NCBI RefSeq assembly: GCF_900108875.1
Contig: NZ_FNYJ01000004.1
Coordinates: 503,156-567,155 of the forward strand
Reading direction: 5' to 3'
Source of the DNA: Pseudomonas sp. NFR16
GTDB lineage: Bacteria > Pseudomonadota > Gammaproteobacteria > Pseudomonadales > Pseudomonadaceae
DNA: 64,000 nt
In this document: in pieces, positions 25,912-34,468 of the stretch
Position numbering within the stretch: the stretch's first letter is position 1
How the letters are laid out: every line of letters starts with the position of its first letter
Program-made: the position numbers and the translations under genes
Notes under the pieces: model-generated
What the model saw: only the letters and a program-made list of their open reading frames with translations
The model's database searches: none
What the model was told of the DNA's origin: nothing

Positions 25912-27594
25912 ATGCGAGACAAACCGGCGAAAAACCCCTATCCCATACCCTCCACGTACATCAACGCGCAGAGCGCGATCACCGGCCTGCGCGGGCGGGA
26001 TTTGTTTTCGACCCTGCGCAACGTGGCGCTGCAAGGCCTTAAACATCCGGTTTACACCGCGCGCCACGCGCTGGCGCTCGGCGGCCAGTTGGGCCGCGTC
26101 ATGCTGGGCGACCTCCCTTATCAGCCGCACCCTCACGACAACCGTTTCAGTGACCCGACCTGGGCGCACAACCCGCTCTATCGGCGCGGCTTGCAGGCCT
26201 ATCTGAGCTGGCAGCATCAGGTACGCAGCTGGATCGACGACAGCAACCTGAGTGAAGACGACCGCTCGCGCGCGCAATTCATTTTTGCGCTGCTCAACGA
26301 CGCCCTCGCGCCGACCAATACCTTGCTCAATCCGATGGCGCTGAAGGAGCTGTTCAACTCAGGCGGCACCAGCGTGATCAAAGGTCTGAGCCACATGCTC
26401 GACGACTTCATGCACAACAACGGTCTGCCCAGCCAGACCACCAAAGACGCGTTCGAGATCGGCCGCACGCTGGCGGTCACGCCAGGCGCCGTGGTGTTTC
26501 GCAACGAACTGCTGGAGCTGATCCAGTACAAGCCGATGAGCGAAAAACAGTACGCACGCCCTCTGCTGATCGTGCCGCCGCAGATCAACAAGTACTACAT
26601 TTTCGATCTCAGTCCGACCAACAGTTTCGTGCAGTACGCGCTGAAGAACGGCCTGCAGACCTTCATCATCAGTTGGCGCAACCCGGATGTCCGACATCGC
26701 GAATGGGGCCTGTCCAGTTATGTACAAGCCGCCGAGGAGGTGATGAACGTGTGCCGCGCGATCACCGGCGCGCGCGAGGTCAACCTGATGGGGGCTTGCG
26801 CGGGCGGGCTGACCATCGCCGCGTTGCAAGGCCATCTTCAGGCCAAGCGACAGATGCGCCGGGTCTCGAGCGCCAGTTATCTGGTCAGTCTGCTGGACAG
26901 CCAGATCGAGAGTCCGGCCACGCTGTTCATCGACGAACAGACGCTTGAAGCCGCCAAGCGCCGCTCCTATCAGCGCGGCGTGCTGGAGGGTCGGGATATG
27001 GCCAAGGTGTTCGCCTGGATGCGCCCGAACGACCTGATCTGGACTTACTGGGTGAACAACTATCTGTTGGGCAAGGCGCCGCCACCCTTCGACATTCTGT
27101 ACTGGAACAACGACAGCACCCGCCTGCCCGCCGCGCTGCATGGTGACTTGCTGGACTTCTTCAAGCACAACCCGCTGACCCATCCTGGCGGCCTCGAGGT
27201 CTGCGGTACGCCGATCGATCTGCAAAAGGTCACGGTGGACAGCTTCAGCGTAGCGGGCATCAACGACCACATCACGCCTTGGGACGCGGTCTATCGCTCG
27301 ACGCTGCTCTTGGGAGGCGAGCGCCGATTTTTGCTTTCCAACAGCGGCCACGTGCAGAGCATCCTCAATCCGCCGGGCAACCCGAAGTCCAACTTTGTCG
27401 AGAACGGCAAACTGAGCAGCGATCCGCGTGCCTGGTATTACGACGCGCAGCGCAGCGACGGCAGTTGGTGGCCGAGCTGGCTCGAGTGGATTCAGGCGCG
27501 ATCAGGGCCGCAGCGCGAAACGCTCACGGCGCTGGGTAACCAGAATCACCCACCGATGGAAGCCGCGCCGGGGACGTATGTGCGAGTCCGTTGA
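25912..27594 (+). CDS. phaC2: Class II poly(3-hydroxyalkanoate) synthase 2
   Basis: The 560-residue paralogue of PhaC1, aligning almost without gaps. Its lipase-like box is GACAGG, with catalytic Cys296 as in PhaC1 but Ala where PhaC1 has Ser at 297. Asp lies in AGINDHITPW and His in SNSGHVQSILNPPGNPK. The N-terminus (MRDKPAKNPYPIPSTY) differs from PhaC1, which is usual for this paralogue. Substrate range may differ from PhaC1, but that cannot be read from sequence. Confidence 0.97.
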   Translation: MRDKPAKNPYPIPSTYINAQSAITGLRGRDLFSTLRNVALQGLKHPVYTARHALALGGQLGRVMLGDLPYQPHPHDNRFSDPTWAHNPLYRRGLQAYLSWQHQVRSWIDDSNLSEDDRSRAQFIFALLNDALAPTNTLLNPMALKELFNSGGTSVIKGLSHMLDDFMHNNGLPSQTTKDAFEIGRTLAVTPGAVVFRNELLELIQYKPMSEKQYARPLLIVPPQINKYYIFDLSPTNSFVQYALKNGLQTFIISWRNPDVRHREWGLSSYVQAAEEVMNVCRAITGAREVNLMGACAGGLTIAALQGHLQAKRQMRRVSSASYLVSLLDSQIESPATLFIDEQTLEAAKRRSYQRGVLEGRDMAKVFAWMRPNDLIWTYWVNNYLLGKAPPPFDILYWNNDSTRLPAALHGDLLDFFKHNPLTHPGGLEVCGTPIDLQKVTVDSFSVAGINDHITPWDAVYRSTLLLGGERRFLLSNSGHVQSILNPPGNPKSNFVENGKLSSDPRAWYYDAQRSDGSWWPSWLEWIQARSGPQRETLTALGNQNHPPMEAAPGTYVRVR

Positions 27595-27644
27595 GTCCGC
27601 GCGCCTGCCCCATCACTGCACACGCACCGAATTAAGAAGACTGG

Positions 27645-28259
27645 ATGAAGACCCGCGACCGCATACTCGAATGTGCCCTGGCGCTGTTCAATCGTCAGGG
27701 CGAACCCAACGTCTCGACGCTGGAAATTGCCAACGAACTGGAGATCAGCCCGGGCAATCTCTACTACCACTTTCATGGCAAGGAGCCGTTGGTGATGGAG
27801 CTGTTCGAGCGCTTCCAGAACGAACTGGCGCCCTTGCTGGACCCACCTGCGGATGCTCGTCTGGACGCCGAAGATTACTGGCTGTTTCTGCACCTGATCG
27901 TCGAGCGTCTGTCGCACTATCGTTTCCTGTTTCAGGACCTGTCGAACCTTGCCAGTCGTCTGCCGAAGCTGGCGCGTGGCATTCGCAACCTGCTGAACGC
28001 GATCAAGCGCACCCTCGCCTCGCTACTGGCGCGCCTAAAAGCCGAAGGCCAGGTGACCAGTGATACTCAGGCGCTGGGCCAATTGGTGGAACAGATCACC
28101 ATGACCCTGCTGTTCTCGCTGGACTATCAACGCATCCTTGATCGCGAAGGCGAAACGCGAGTGGTGGTCTACCAGATCATGATGCTGGTCGCGCCGCACC
28201 TCAAACCGGGTGCGCGACACGCCGCCGAGCAGTTGGCGCGGCACTATCTGGAGGACTGA
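27645..28259 (+). CDS. phaD: TetR-family regulator PhaD
   Basis: A 204-residue repressor/activator fold. The N-terminal helix-turn-helix covers about residues 5-50 (STLEIANELEISPGNLYYHFHGKEPLVMELF) and an all-helical ligand domain follows. In P. putida PhaD activates phaC1 and phaI and responds to a fatty-acid-derived signal. Position after phaC2 and sequence both support this assignment. The start is MKTRDRILECALALFN, 50 bases after the phaC2 stop. Confidence 0.95.
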   Translation: MKTRDRILECALALFNRQGEPNVSTLEIANELEISPGNLYYHFHGKEPLVMELFERFQNELAPLLDPPADARLDAEDYWLFLHLIVERLSHYRFLFQDLSNLASRLPKLARGIRNLLNAIKRTLASLLARLKAEGQVTSDTQALGQLVEQITMTLLFSLDYQRILDREGETRVVVYQIMMLVAPHLKPGARHAAEQLARHYLED

Positions 28260-28304
28260 ATCACGCTGGCTTCAGCGCTCCTACACAGGCAAGAAGTCAC
28301 CTAC

Positions 28305-28336
28305 AAAAAAACCCGACCAGCTCTCACAGATCGGGT
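28305..28336 (-). terminator. Terminator of phaIF
   Basis: ACCCGA (28311-28316) and TCGGGT (28331-28336) form a stem. On the minus strand it is followed by seven T, 22 bases past the phaF stop. Confidence 0.75.
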
Positions 28337-28357
28337 GTTGGTGTGGCCAGCCGGGAA

Positions 28358-29242
28358 TCAGGATTGGCTGGACGGTGTCGACGCCGTGGAGGCTGGCGAC
28401 GGTGCAGCGGCAGGGGCCGACGGTGCTGACGCGGTGGGTGTAGCACTGGCAGAGGGAGCCGATGTAGAAGCTGCTGCCGGTTTGGCGGCTGCGGCGGGCT
28501 TTTTGGCCGCTGCAGGCTTTTTCGCGGCGGCTGGTTTTGCCGCTGCTGCTGGTTTCGCCGCTGGCTTGGCAGCCGGTTTCGCTGCGGCCTTCGGTGCAGG
28601 CTTCGCGGCGACGGTTTTTGCCTTGGCGGCGGTGGAAGCGGCTGCCTTGGAGGCTGCTGCAACCGGTTTGGCTGCTGCTTTGGAAGCTGCTGGTTTGGCC
28701 GCTGCGGTTTTCTTGGCGACGCTGCTCGCGGCCTTGGCGACCGGCTTGGCCGCTGCTTTGGCCAGAGGCTTGGCAGTGGTTTTGCTCGCAGGCTTAGCGG
28801 CAGGTTTGGCTGCGGCGGTCTTCGAGATCGGCGTGACCGACGCTCCGGTCAGCGTCTCGATCTGCCGGGTCAACAGATCGACCTTGCTGTGCAGCGCTTT
28901 GACTTCATTGCGACTCGGCACGCCCAGGCGCGAAATGGCGCTGTTCAGGCGCTTGTCGAAAGCCCCTTCCAGCTCGCCCCATTTGCCCAATGCCAGATCC
29001 TTAACGTCGCCAACGCGGGATTTGGTCGAAGCCTTCGCCGTGTCGACGCTCTTGCCAACGGTCGCCTTGGTTTCCTTCTCGGCCTTCTCGCCATCCTTGA
29101 CCAAAGATTCGAAAAGCTTACTGCCGTCATTGCTGATTTTCGAGTAAGCGCCTAAACCAGCCAGCCAGATTTGGCGGGAGTATTTTTCAACTTCGCCAAT
29201 CCAGGAGCTGCCTTCTTTTTCGGTTTTCTTTTTGCCAGCCAT
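28358..29242 (-). CDS. phaF: Phasin with histone-like C-terminal domain, PhaF
   Basis: A 294-residue granule-associated protein. The N-terminal phasin domain (about 10-140) carries SRQIWLAGLGAYSKI and a coiled coil (KALHSKVDLLTRQIETL). The C-terminal half is a long run of AAKPA/KKPAA units resembling histone H1, which in P. putida binds DNA and helps segregate granules. The start MAGKKKTEKEG has AAGGAG upstream; the frame could extend 12 codons but would cover that site. It follows phaI by 10 bases and is followed by a terminator. Confidence 0.95.
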   Translation of the reverse strand: MAGKKKTEKEGSSWIGEVEKYSRQIWLAGLGAYSKISNDGSKLFESLVKDGEKAEKETKATVGKSVDTAKASTKSRVGDVKDLALGKWGELEGAFDKRLNSAISRLGVPSRNEVKALHSKVDLLTRQIETLTGASVTPISKTAAAKPAAKPASKTTAKPLAKAAAKPVAKAASSVAKKTAAAKPAASKAAAKPVAAASKAAASTAAKAKTVAAKPAPKAAAKPAAKPAAKPAAAAKPAAAKKPAAAKKPAAAAKPAAASTSAPSASATPTASAPSAPAAAPSPASTASTPSSQS

Positions 29243-29252
29243 CCCGCTCTCC

Positions 29253-29260
29253 TTATTGTT
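29253..29260 (-). promoter_or_regulatory. Hfq/Crc-type CA motif at the phaI stop/phaF ribosome site
   Basis: AACAATAA on the minus strand fits the AAYAAYAA catabolite-repression motif. It directly precedes the phaF AGGAG and overlaps the phaI stop codon. Crc control of PHA genes is known in P. putida; use of this copy is inferred. Confidence 0.45.
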
Positions 29261-29678
29261 TACGCGCGACACGTTCAAGCAATGCCGTCAGCTCATCGAG
29301 CTTAGCAGAGAGTGTCTCAACATCATGTTTAGACGGTATGCCAATGCGATTCAAGGCGCTGGCCACACGGCGATCAAATGCGCTTTCGATTTTATCGAGC
29401 TGCACTTCGACCCGACCTTTGGCCTTCGTCACGTCGTCCTTCACCGATTCGATTTCGCTGTTGGCGGCGTCGACGGATTCATCGATGACTTTCTTCGCTT
29501 TCTTCTCGGTCTGCTCGCCGGTCTTGATCAATTCTTTGACGTAGTCGGCGCCTTCCTGTCCAGCCTTGACGTAAGCGCCCAGCCCGGCCAGCCAGATCTT
29601 GCGGGCATACAGCCGGACTTCGGAAAACGTCTTCGCTTCGTCGACTTCGACTTTTTTCTTGAGGATAACTTTGACCAT
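29253..29678 (-). CDS. phaI: Phasin PhaI
   Basis: A 141-residue phasin coating PHA granules. It is homologous to the N-terminal domain of PhaF: VRLYARKIWLAGLGAYVKAGQEG, then amphipathic helices and a leucine-rich coiled coil at the end (VETLSAKLDELTALLERVA). The start MVKVILKKKVEVDE has a GAGGTG site upstream. It lacks the basic repeat tail. It is the first gene of phaI-phaF, convergent with phaD. Confidence 0.95.
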   Translation of the reverse strand: MVKVILKKKVEVDEAKTFSEVRLYARKIWLAGLGAYVKAGQEGADYVKELIKTGEQTEKKAKKVIDESVDAANSEIESVKDDVTKAKGRVEVQLDKIESAFDRRVASALNRIGIPSKHDVETLSAKLDELTALLERVARKQ

Positions 29679-29786
29679 GGTGCACCTCACGCTCGAAGGG
29701 TAAGAGGAACCGCCCCATGGAAGTCGGGGCATGGGCACAAAGTAGAGAGAAAAATTAGAAAGCTCACCCTAGGTTGGGGTGGGCGA

Positions 29787-29920
29787 TGTGGGAGCGTGGC
29801 TTGTCCCGCGATCGGCTGCGAAGCAGTCGTAGATGCGGCAAATCCGTTGTCCGAGGACTACCGCGTACTCAGGTTTACGACGACTTCGTCGCCGATCGCG
29901 GGACAAGCCACGCTCCTACA
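29787..29920. repeat. REP doublet upstream of phaI
   Basis: TGTGGGAGCGTGGCTTGTCCC and its inverted copy GGGACAAGCCACGCTCCTACA are 90 bases apart. Inner sequence also has CGACTTCGTCG symmetry. It separates phaI from the next leftward gene. Confidence 0.85.
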
Positions 29921-29930
29921 AAATAAGGCA

Positions 29931-30209
29931 TTACGCCGTCAGGGCTTTATCCAGCTGCCGCTCGACCTCGGACTGGATGGTGCTGCTCATTGCAGACAGG
30001 AAGAAATTCAATTCGATATTTACCCGCACCAGAGCGTCTTCGACCTGAACTGTGCCTTTGGCGCCCTTGCCTTCCAGCGACACAACGTCGCCGTCCCAGC
30101 TGTGCTCGATGCCATATTTATCGCCCAGCTTCTCAGCCAGCAACTCGGCCTTCTCGCGAGCCTTGTCCTTACCCAGCGCATGCGGGCGTTCTACGGTAAT
30201 GCGGGCCAT
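29931..30209 (-). CDS. PHA-system family protein (small, granule-region)
   Basis: A 92-residue soluble protein starting MARITVERPHALGKDKAREKAELLAEKL. It matches the small family named for its presence beside PHA genes (polyhydroxyalkanoic acid system protein). No catalytic motif or membrane segment is visible, and the second half is predicted beta then helix (VNIELNFFLSAMSSTIQSEV). Its position upstream of phaI and divergent from ubiE fits that family. Molecular function is not known to me. Confidence 0.8.
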   Translation of the reverse strand: MARITVERPHALGKDKAREKAELLAEKLGDKYGIEHSWDGDVVSLEGKGAKGTVQVEDALVRVNIELNFFLSAMSSTIQSEVERQLDKALTA

Positions 30210-30350
30210 CGGCGGGCTCCTTCGTCCAGGTGAATCGTCGGGCCACTATACCAGCGGCATCTGGCGAAGAAACTGTTCACGGTGAGCCTTGTCAAGACAA
30301 AGCCAGCCCCGACGATTAGAATGGCGGCACTTTATTCCGGTGACAGCGAT

Positions 30351-31121
30351 ATGAACGATCCGCGCAAAGGCAGCGATGCCGAACCCACCACTCACTTCGG
30401 TTACAAAACCGTGGCCGAAAGCCAGAAGGCCGAAAAAGTCGCCGAAGTTTTTCACTCCGTTGCGGCCAAGTACGACCTGATGAACGACGTCCTGTCCGGC
30501 GGCATGCATCGCCTCTGGAAGCGCTTCACGATCGAGCTTTCCGGCGTGCGTACCGGCAACCGGGTGCTGGACATCGCAGGCGGCACGGGCGATCTGGCGA
30601 AGAAATTTTCGCACCTGGTCGGGCCTACCGGCGAAGTGGTGCTGGCTGACATCAACGCGTCCATGCTCAAGGTCGGCCGTGACCGCCTGCTGGACCGTGG
30701 CGTGGCCGGCAACATCAAGTTCGTTCAGGCGGACGCTGAAAAGCTGCCTTTCCCTGACAACTACTTCGACTGCGTGACCATCGCCTTCGGCTTGCGCAAC
30801 GTGACGCACAAAGAAGACGCCATCCGCTCGATGCTGCGCGTGCTCAAGCCCGGCGGCCGGCTGCTGGTGCTGGAGTTCTCCAAACCGACCAACAAGGTCA
30901 TGTCCAAGGTCTACGACGCCTATTCGTTTGCCTTCATGCCGTTGGCGGGCAAGCTGATCACCAACGACTCGGAAAGCTATCGATATCTGGCCGAATCGAT
31001 CCGCATGCACCCGGATCAGGAAACCCTGAAGTCGATGATGGTCCAGGCCGGTTTCGACCGCGTGACCTATCACAACATGACCTCCGGCATCGTTGCCCTG
31101 CACCGGGGTATCAAACCCTGA
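30351..31121 (+). CDS. ubiE: Ubiquinone/menaquinone C-methyltransferase UbiE
   Basis: A 256-residue SAM-dependent methyltransferase acting on the benzoquinol ring in ubiquinone synthesis. Motif I is VLDIAGGTGDLAKKF. The UbiE signatures YDLMNDVLSGGMHRLWKR and RVLKPGGRLLVLEFSKP are present. The start MNDPRKGSDAEPTTHFG was chosen by homology over an upstream in-frame option at 30282. Its stop shares a base with the ubiJ start (TGATG). Confidence 0.97.
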   Translation: MNDPRKGSDAEPTTHFGYKTVAESQKAEKVAEVFHSVAAKYDLMNDVLSGGMHRLWKRFTIELSGVRTGNRVLDIAGGTGDLAKKFSHLVGPTGEVVLADINASMLKVGRDRLLDRGVAGNIKFVQADAEKLPFPDNYFDCVTIAFGLRNVTHKEDAIRSMLRVLKPGGRLLVLEFSKPTNKVMSKVYDAYSFAFMPLAGKLITNDSESYRYLAESIRMHPDQETLKSMMVQAGFDRVTYHNMTSGIVALHRGIKP

Positions 31122-31744
31122 TGCTGATCAGTGGCTTGCTCGCCAGCGCCGAACACGGCATCAATCGCGTGCTGCAGATGGACAGCACCGCTTTGCCGCG
31201 CCTTGACCGGCTGAGTGGCAAAGTCGTCGCGATTGAATGCACCGGCCCTGCCTTTCACCTGCATATCCTGCCCAGCGACGAGGGCCTGATGCTCGCCGCG
31301 AACTGGGAAGGCGGTGCCGATGTGACGCTGCGCGCGCCGGCAGCGAGCCTGATGCGCCTGGCCCTGAGCAAGGACAAGAACGCCGTCCTGCACAGCCCCG
31401 AAGTCGACCTGGAAGGCGAAAGCGCTGTGCTGCTTGAGCTGGTCGGTGTGCTTCAGGACCTGGACCTGGACTGGGAATACGAGCTGCAACGCTGGCTCGG
31501 CCCCGTCGCCACGCCGCTGATCGGCGGGCACCTGCGCAACAGCGCGCGCTGGACCCGCGAAAGTGCTGAAAGCCTGAGCCATAATCTGGCCGAATATCTG
31601 GCTGAAGAGTCACGCACTCTGGTTGGCAGGCGCGAGGCTGAGGCCCGTTTCGCCGAACTGGATCAGACCAAACAAGACCTGGAACGCCTCGAAGCCCGCT
31701 TCGAGCGTCTGGCCCAATCTCTCAAATCCAGCGATACCGCATGA
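31121..31744 (+). CDS. ubiJ: Ubiquinone biosynthesis accessory factor UbiJ
   Basis: A 207-residue protein with an SCP2 lipid-binding domain (about 15-110, IECTGPAFHLHILPSDEGLMLAANWEGGADVTL) and a C-terminal coiled coil (RREAEARFAELDQTKQDLERLEARFERLAQSL). With UbiK it supports the soluble Ubi complex. It is coupled to ubiE by TGATG and to ubiB by a four-base overlap. Confidence 0.94.
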   Translation: MLISGLLASAEHGINRVLQMDSTALPRLDRLSGKVVAIECTGPAFHLHILPSDEGLMLAANWEGGADVTLRAPAASLMRLALSKDKNAVLHSPEVDLEGESAVLLELVGVLQDLDLDWEYELQRWLGPVATPLIGGHLRNSARWTRESAESLSHNLAEYLAEESRTLVGRREAEARFAELDQTKQDLERLEARFERLAQSLKSSDTA

Positions 31745-33360
31745 GCCTGCTTGCCGTCCGCCGTCTGTTTCGCATCCAGCGTGTCGTAATCCGTTACCGC
31801 CTCGATGACTTGCTGTTCGCTTTGCCACTGCCGTGGTGGCTGCTTGCCGTGCGCTTCATGCTGCCGTGGCGGTGGATCCCGCGACGCAAGAGCGAGCTCA
31901 ATCGAGGCGCGCGTTTGCGCCTGGCCTTGCAGGACCTGGGGCCGATCTTCATCAAGTTCGGCCAGTTGCTTTCGACCCGTCGCGACCTGCTGCCAGAGGA
32001 CATCGCCGACGAGCTGATGCTGCTGCAGGATCGCGTGCCGCCGTTCGAGTCAGAGAAAGCCGTCGCCCTGATCGAATCGCAACTGGGTGCGAAGATCAGC
32101 GAGGTGTTCAGCCGCTTCGACGTTGCCCCGCTGGCCTCTGCCTCGGTGGCGCAGGTGCATGCCGCGCGTCTCAAGACAGGCGAAGAAGTGGTCGTGAAGG
32201 TCGTGCGTCCGGGGCTCAAGCCGATCATCGGTTCGGACCTCGCCTGGCTGTTCATCCTCGCGAAAATCGCTGAACGTCTGTCGGCGGACGCCCGCCTGCT
32301 GCATCCGGTGGACGTGGTCGCCGATTACGAAAAGACCATTTACGACGAGCTCGATCTGCTGCGCGAGGCGGCCAACTCCAGCCAGTTGCGCCGCAATTTC
32401 GAAGGCTCGACCATGCTCTATGTGCCGCAGGTCTACTGGGACTGGTGCCGGCCGAAGGTGTTGGTGATGGAGCGTATCTACGGCGTACAGGTCACCGACC
32501 TGGCGACCCTGGCCGACCAGCGCACCGACATGAAAAAACTCGCAGAACGCGGGGTCGAGCTGTTTTTCACCCAAGTGTTCCGCGACAGCTTCTTCCATGC
32601 CGACATGCACCCCGGCAACATTTTCGTCAGCACGGTCGCGCCCTGGGATCCGCAATACATCGCGATCGACTGCGGCATTGTCGGCAGCCTGACCCCGGAA
32701 GACCAGGACTATCTGGCGCGCAACCTCTTTGCCTTCTTCAAGCGTGACTACCGCCGGGTGGCGCAACTGCACATCGATTCGGGCTGGGTCCCGGCAGAGA
32801 CAAAGCTCAACGAATTCGAAGCCGCGATCCGGACCGTGTGCGAGCCGATCTTCGAGAAGCCGCTCAAGGATATTTCCTTCGGCCAGGTGTTGATGCGCCT
32901 GTTCCAGACCGCCCGCCGCTTCAACATGGAAGTCCAGCCGCAGCTGGTTTTGCTGCAAAAGACCCTGCTCAACATCGAAGGTCTGGGCCGTCAGCTGTAC
33001 CCGGAACTGGACCTCTGGAGCACGGCGCAGCCCTTTCTCGAGCGCTGGATGCGTGAGCGTGTCAGCCCGAAAACGCTGATTGGCAATCTGCAATCCCAGG
33101 TCGAGCAGATTCCGCACCTGGCCAATATGACCCGCGACCTGCTCGAACGCTTGTCGCAGCCGCACACCTCCGACCCGCCACCGCCCTACTCGCGCAACAG
33201 CGATCACTGGGCGCTGCGCCTGATCGGCGCCGGACTGCTCGCAGGTGGCGTGGTCCTGGCCACCGCGCACACGCAAACGGGTGACGCGCTCATTGCGCTG
33301 AGCGCCTGGCCTGCGCTTCTCATGCTGGTGGCAGGCTTATATCTGGTCGTTCGCCGATAG
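31741..33360 (+). CDS. ubiB: Atypical kinase/ATPase UbiB
   Basis: A 539-residue ABC1/ADCK-family protein needed for ubiquinone synthesis. The KxGQ signature appears as IFIKFGQLLSTRRDLLP. The Ala-rich loop is PLASASVAQVHAARL, and DMHPGNIFV and AIDCGIVG are the catalytic and metal loops. Two C-terminal membrane helices (about 490-537) anchor it. The start overlaps the ubiJ stop by four bases. Confidence 0.97.
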   Translation: MSLLAVRRLFRIQRVVIRYRLDDLLFALPLPWWLLAVRFMLPWRWIPRRKSELNRGARLRLALQDLGPIFIKFGQLLSTRRDLLPEDIADELMLLQDRVPPFESEKAVALIESQLGAKISEVFSRFDVAPLASASVAQVHAARLKTGEEVVVKVVRPGLKPIIGSDLAWLFILAKIAERLSADARLLHPVDVVADYEKTIYDELDLLREAANSSQLRRNFEGSTMLYVPQVYWDWCRPKVLVMERIYGVQVTDLATLADQRTDMKKLAERGVELFFTQVFRDSFFHADMHPGNIFVSTVAPWDPQYIAIDCGIVGSLTPEDQDYLARNLFAFFKRDYRRVAQLHIDSGWVPAETKLNEFEAAIRTVCEPIFEKPLKDISFGQVLMRLFQTARRFNMEVQPQLVLLQKTLLNIEGLGRQLYPELDLWSTAQPFLERWMRERVSPKTLIGNLQSQVEQIPHLANMTRDLLERLSQPHTSDPPPPYSRNSDHWALRLIGAGLLAGGVVLATAHTQTGDALIALSAWPALLMLVAGLYLVVRR

Positions 33361-33416
33361 CCATCCGCGCAGGTCGCTGGCACACTAACCCATCCACAGA
33401 GCGGCCGGAGCCGACG

Positions 33417-33809
33417 ATGAAAGACTGGCTGGACGAGATCAAATGGGACCGTGACGGTCTGGTTCCTGCCATCGCGCAGGACCACCAAACCGGACGCGTT
33501 CTGATGATGGCCTGGATGAACCGTGAAGCCTTGAGCCTGACCGCTGCCGAAAACCGCGCTATCTATTGGTCGCGTTCGCGTGGCAAGTTATGGCGCAAAG
33601 GCGAAGAATCGGGTCACGTGCAGAAGCTTCACGAACTGCGCCTGGACTGCGATGCCGACGTGATCATTCTGATGGTCGAGCAGATTGGCGGCATCGCCTG
33701 CCACACCGGGCGCGAAAGCTGCTTCTACCGCGTCTTTGAGGACGCCGGCTGGAAAACCGTGGATCCGGTGATCAAAGACCCAGATGCCATTTATCAAGCA
33801 GGACACTGA
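33417..33809 (+). CDS. hisI: Phosphoribosyl-AMP cyclohydrolase
   Basis: A 130-residue zinc enzyme of histidine biosynthesis that opens the purine ring of PR-AMP. The metal motifs appear as DCDADVIILMVEQIGG and ACHTGRESCFYR; WSRSRGKLWRKGEESGHVQ is the substrate motif. It is the stand-alone HisI form, with HisE encoded separately two bases downstream, the normal Pseudomonas state. Confidence 0.97.
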   Translation: MKDWLDEIKWDRDGLVPAIAQDHQTGRVLMMAWMNREALSLTAAENRAIYWSRSRGKLWRKGEESGHVQKLHELRLDCDADVIILMVEQIGGIACHTGRESCFYRVFEDAGWKTVDPVIKDPDAIYQAGH

Positions 33810-33811
33810 AC

Positions 33812-34144
33812 ATGACTGATACCTTGTCTCGCCTGGCGCAAGTGCTCGAAGAGCGCAAAGGCGCGGCTGCAGACTCTTCCTACGTCGCCAGTCTCTATCA
33901 CAAGGGGCTGAACAAGATTCTGGAGAAGGTCGGCGAAGAGTCGGTCGAAACCATCATCGCCGCCAAGGACGCCGCCATCAGCGGGGACTGCAGTGATGTC
34001 ATCTACGAAACCGCCGACTTGTGGTTCCATAGCCTGGTGATGCTCGCAGCACTGGGTCAACACCCACAAGCCGTACTCGATGAACTGGACCGCCGTTTCG
34101 GTCTGTCCGGTCACGCCGAAAAGGCAGCGCGCTCGGCGGAATAA
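33812..34144 (+). CDS. hisE: Phosphoribosyl-ATP pyrophosphatase
   Basis: A 110-residue all-alpha NTP pyrophosphohydrolase that converts PR-ATP to PR-AMP, the step before HisI. The MazG-like metal motif EKVGEESVETIIAAKD and the later DVIYETADLWFH are intact. It is cotranscribed with hisI and followed 44 bases later by tatA. Confidence 0.97.
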   Translation: MTDTLSRLAQVLEERKGAAADSSYVASLYHKGLNKILEKVGEESVETIIAAKDAAISGDCSDVIYETADLWFHSLVMLAALGQHPQAVLDELDRRFGLSGHAEKAARSAE

Positions 34145-34188
34145 ACACAGGGGCCTGCGGGTCCGGAATTTCTTGTGAGGAACGTGTC

Positions 34189-34458
34189 ATGGGTATTTTT
34201 GACTGGAAACACTGGATCGTCATTCTCGTGGTCGTGGTACTGATCTTCGGCACCAAGAAGCTCAAGAACCTGGGCACCGATGTCGGCGAGTCCATCAAGG
34301 GCTTCCGCAAGGCCATGAACGACGATGAAAAACCGTCGGAACAGCCTCCGGTTCAGCCACAGCCAGGTGCGCAGCCGACCCAGACTCAGCCGCTGCACCA
34401 GCCGCACACCATCGACGGTCAGGCGCAGAAAGTAGAAGAGCCCATCCGCAAAGACTAG
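34189..34458 (+). CDS. tatA: Sec-independent translocase subunit TatA
   Basis: An 89-residue membrane protein that assembles the variable Tat pore. The short N-terminus MGIFDWKHW, one membrane helix (about 8-21), the FGTKKLKNLG hinge and an amphipathic helix (VGESIKGFRKAM) are diagnostic. The Gln/Pro-rich tail is variable. It opens tatABC after hisIE. Confidence 0.96.
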   Translation: MGIFDWKHWIVILVVVVLIFGTKKLKNLGTDVGESIKGFRKAMNDDEKPSEQPPVQPQPGAQPTQTQPLHQPHTIDGQAQKVEEPIRKD

Positions 34459-34468
34459 GTCGTGACGC

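Noticed and set aside
28335..29147. Alanine-rich plus-strand frame opposite phaF
   Set aside because: It is the complement of the AAKP repeats of phaF and ends of low complexity; phaF has a ribosome site, terminator and homology.
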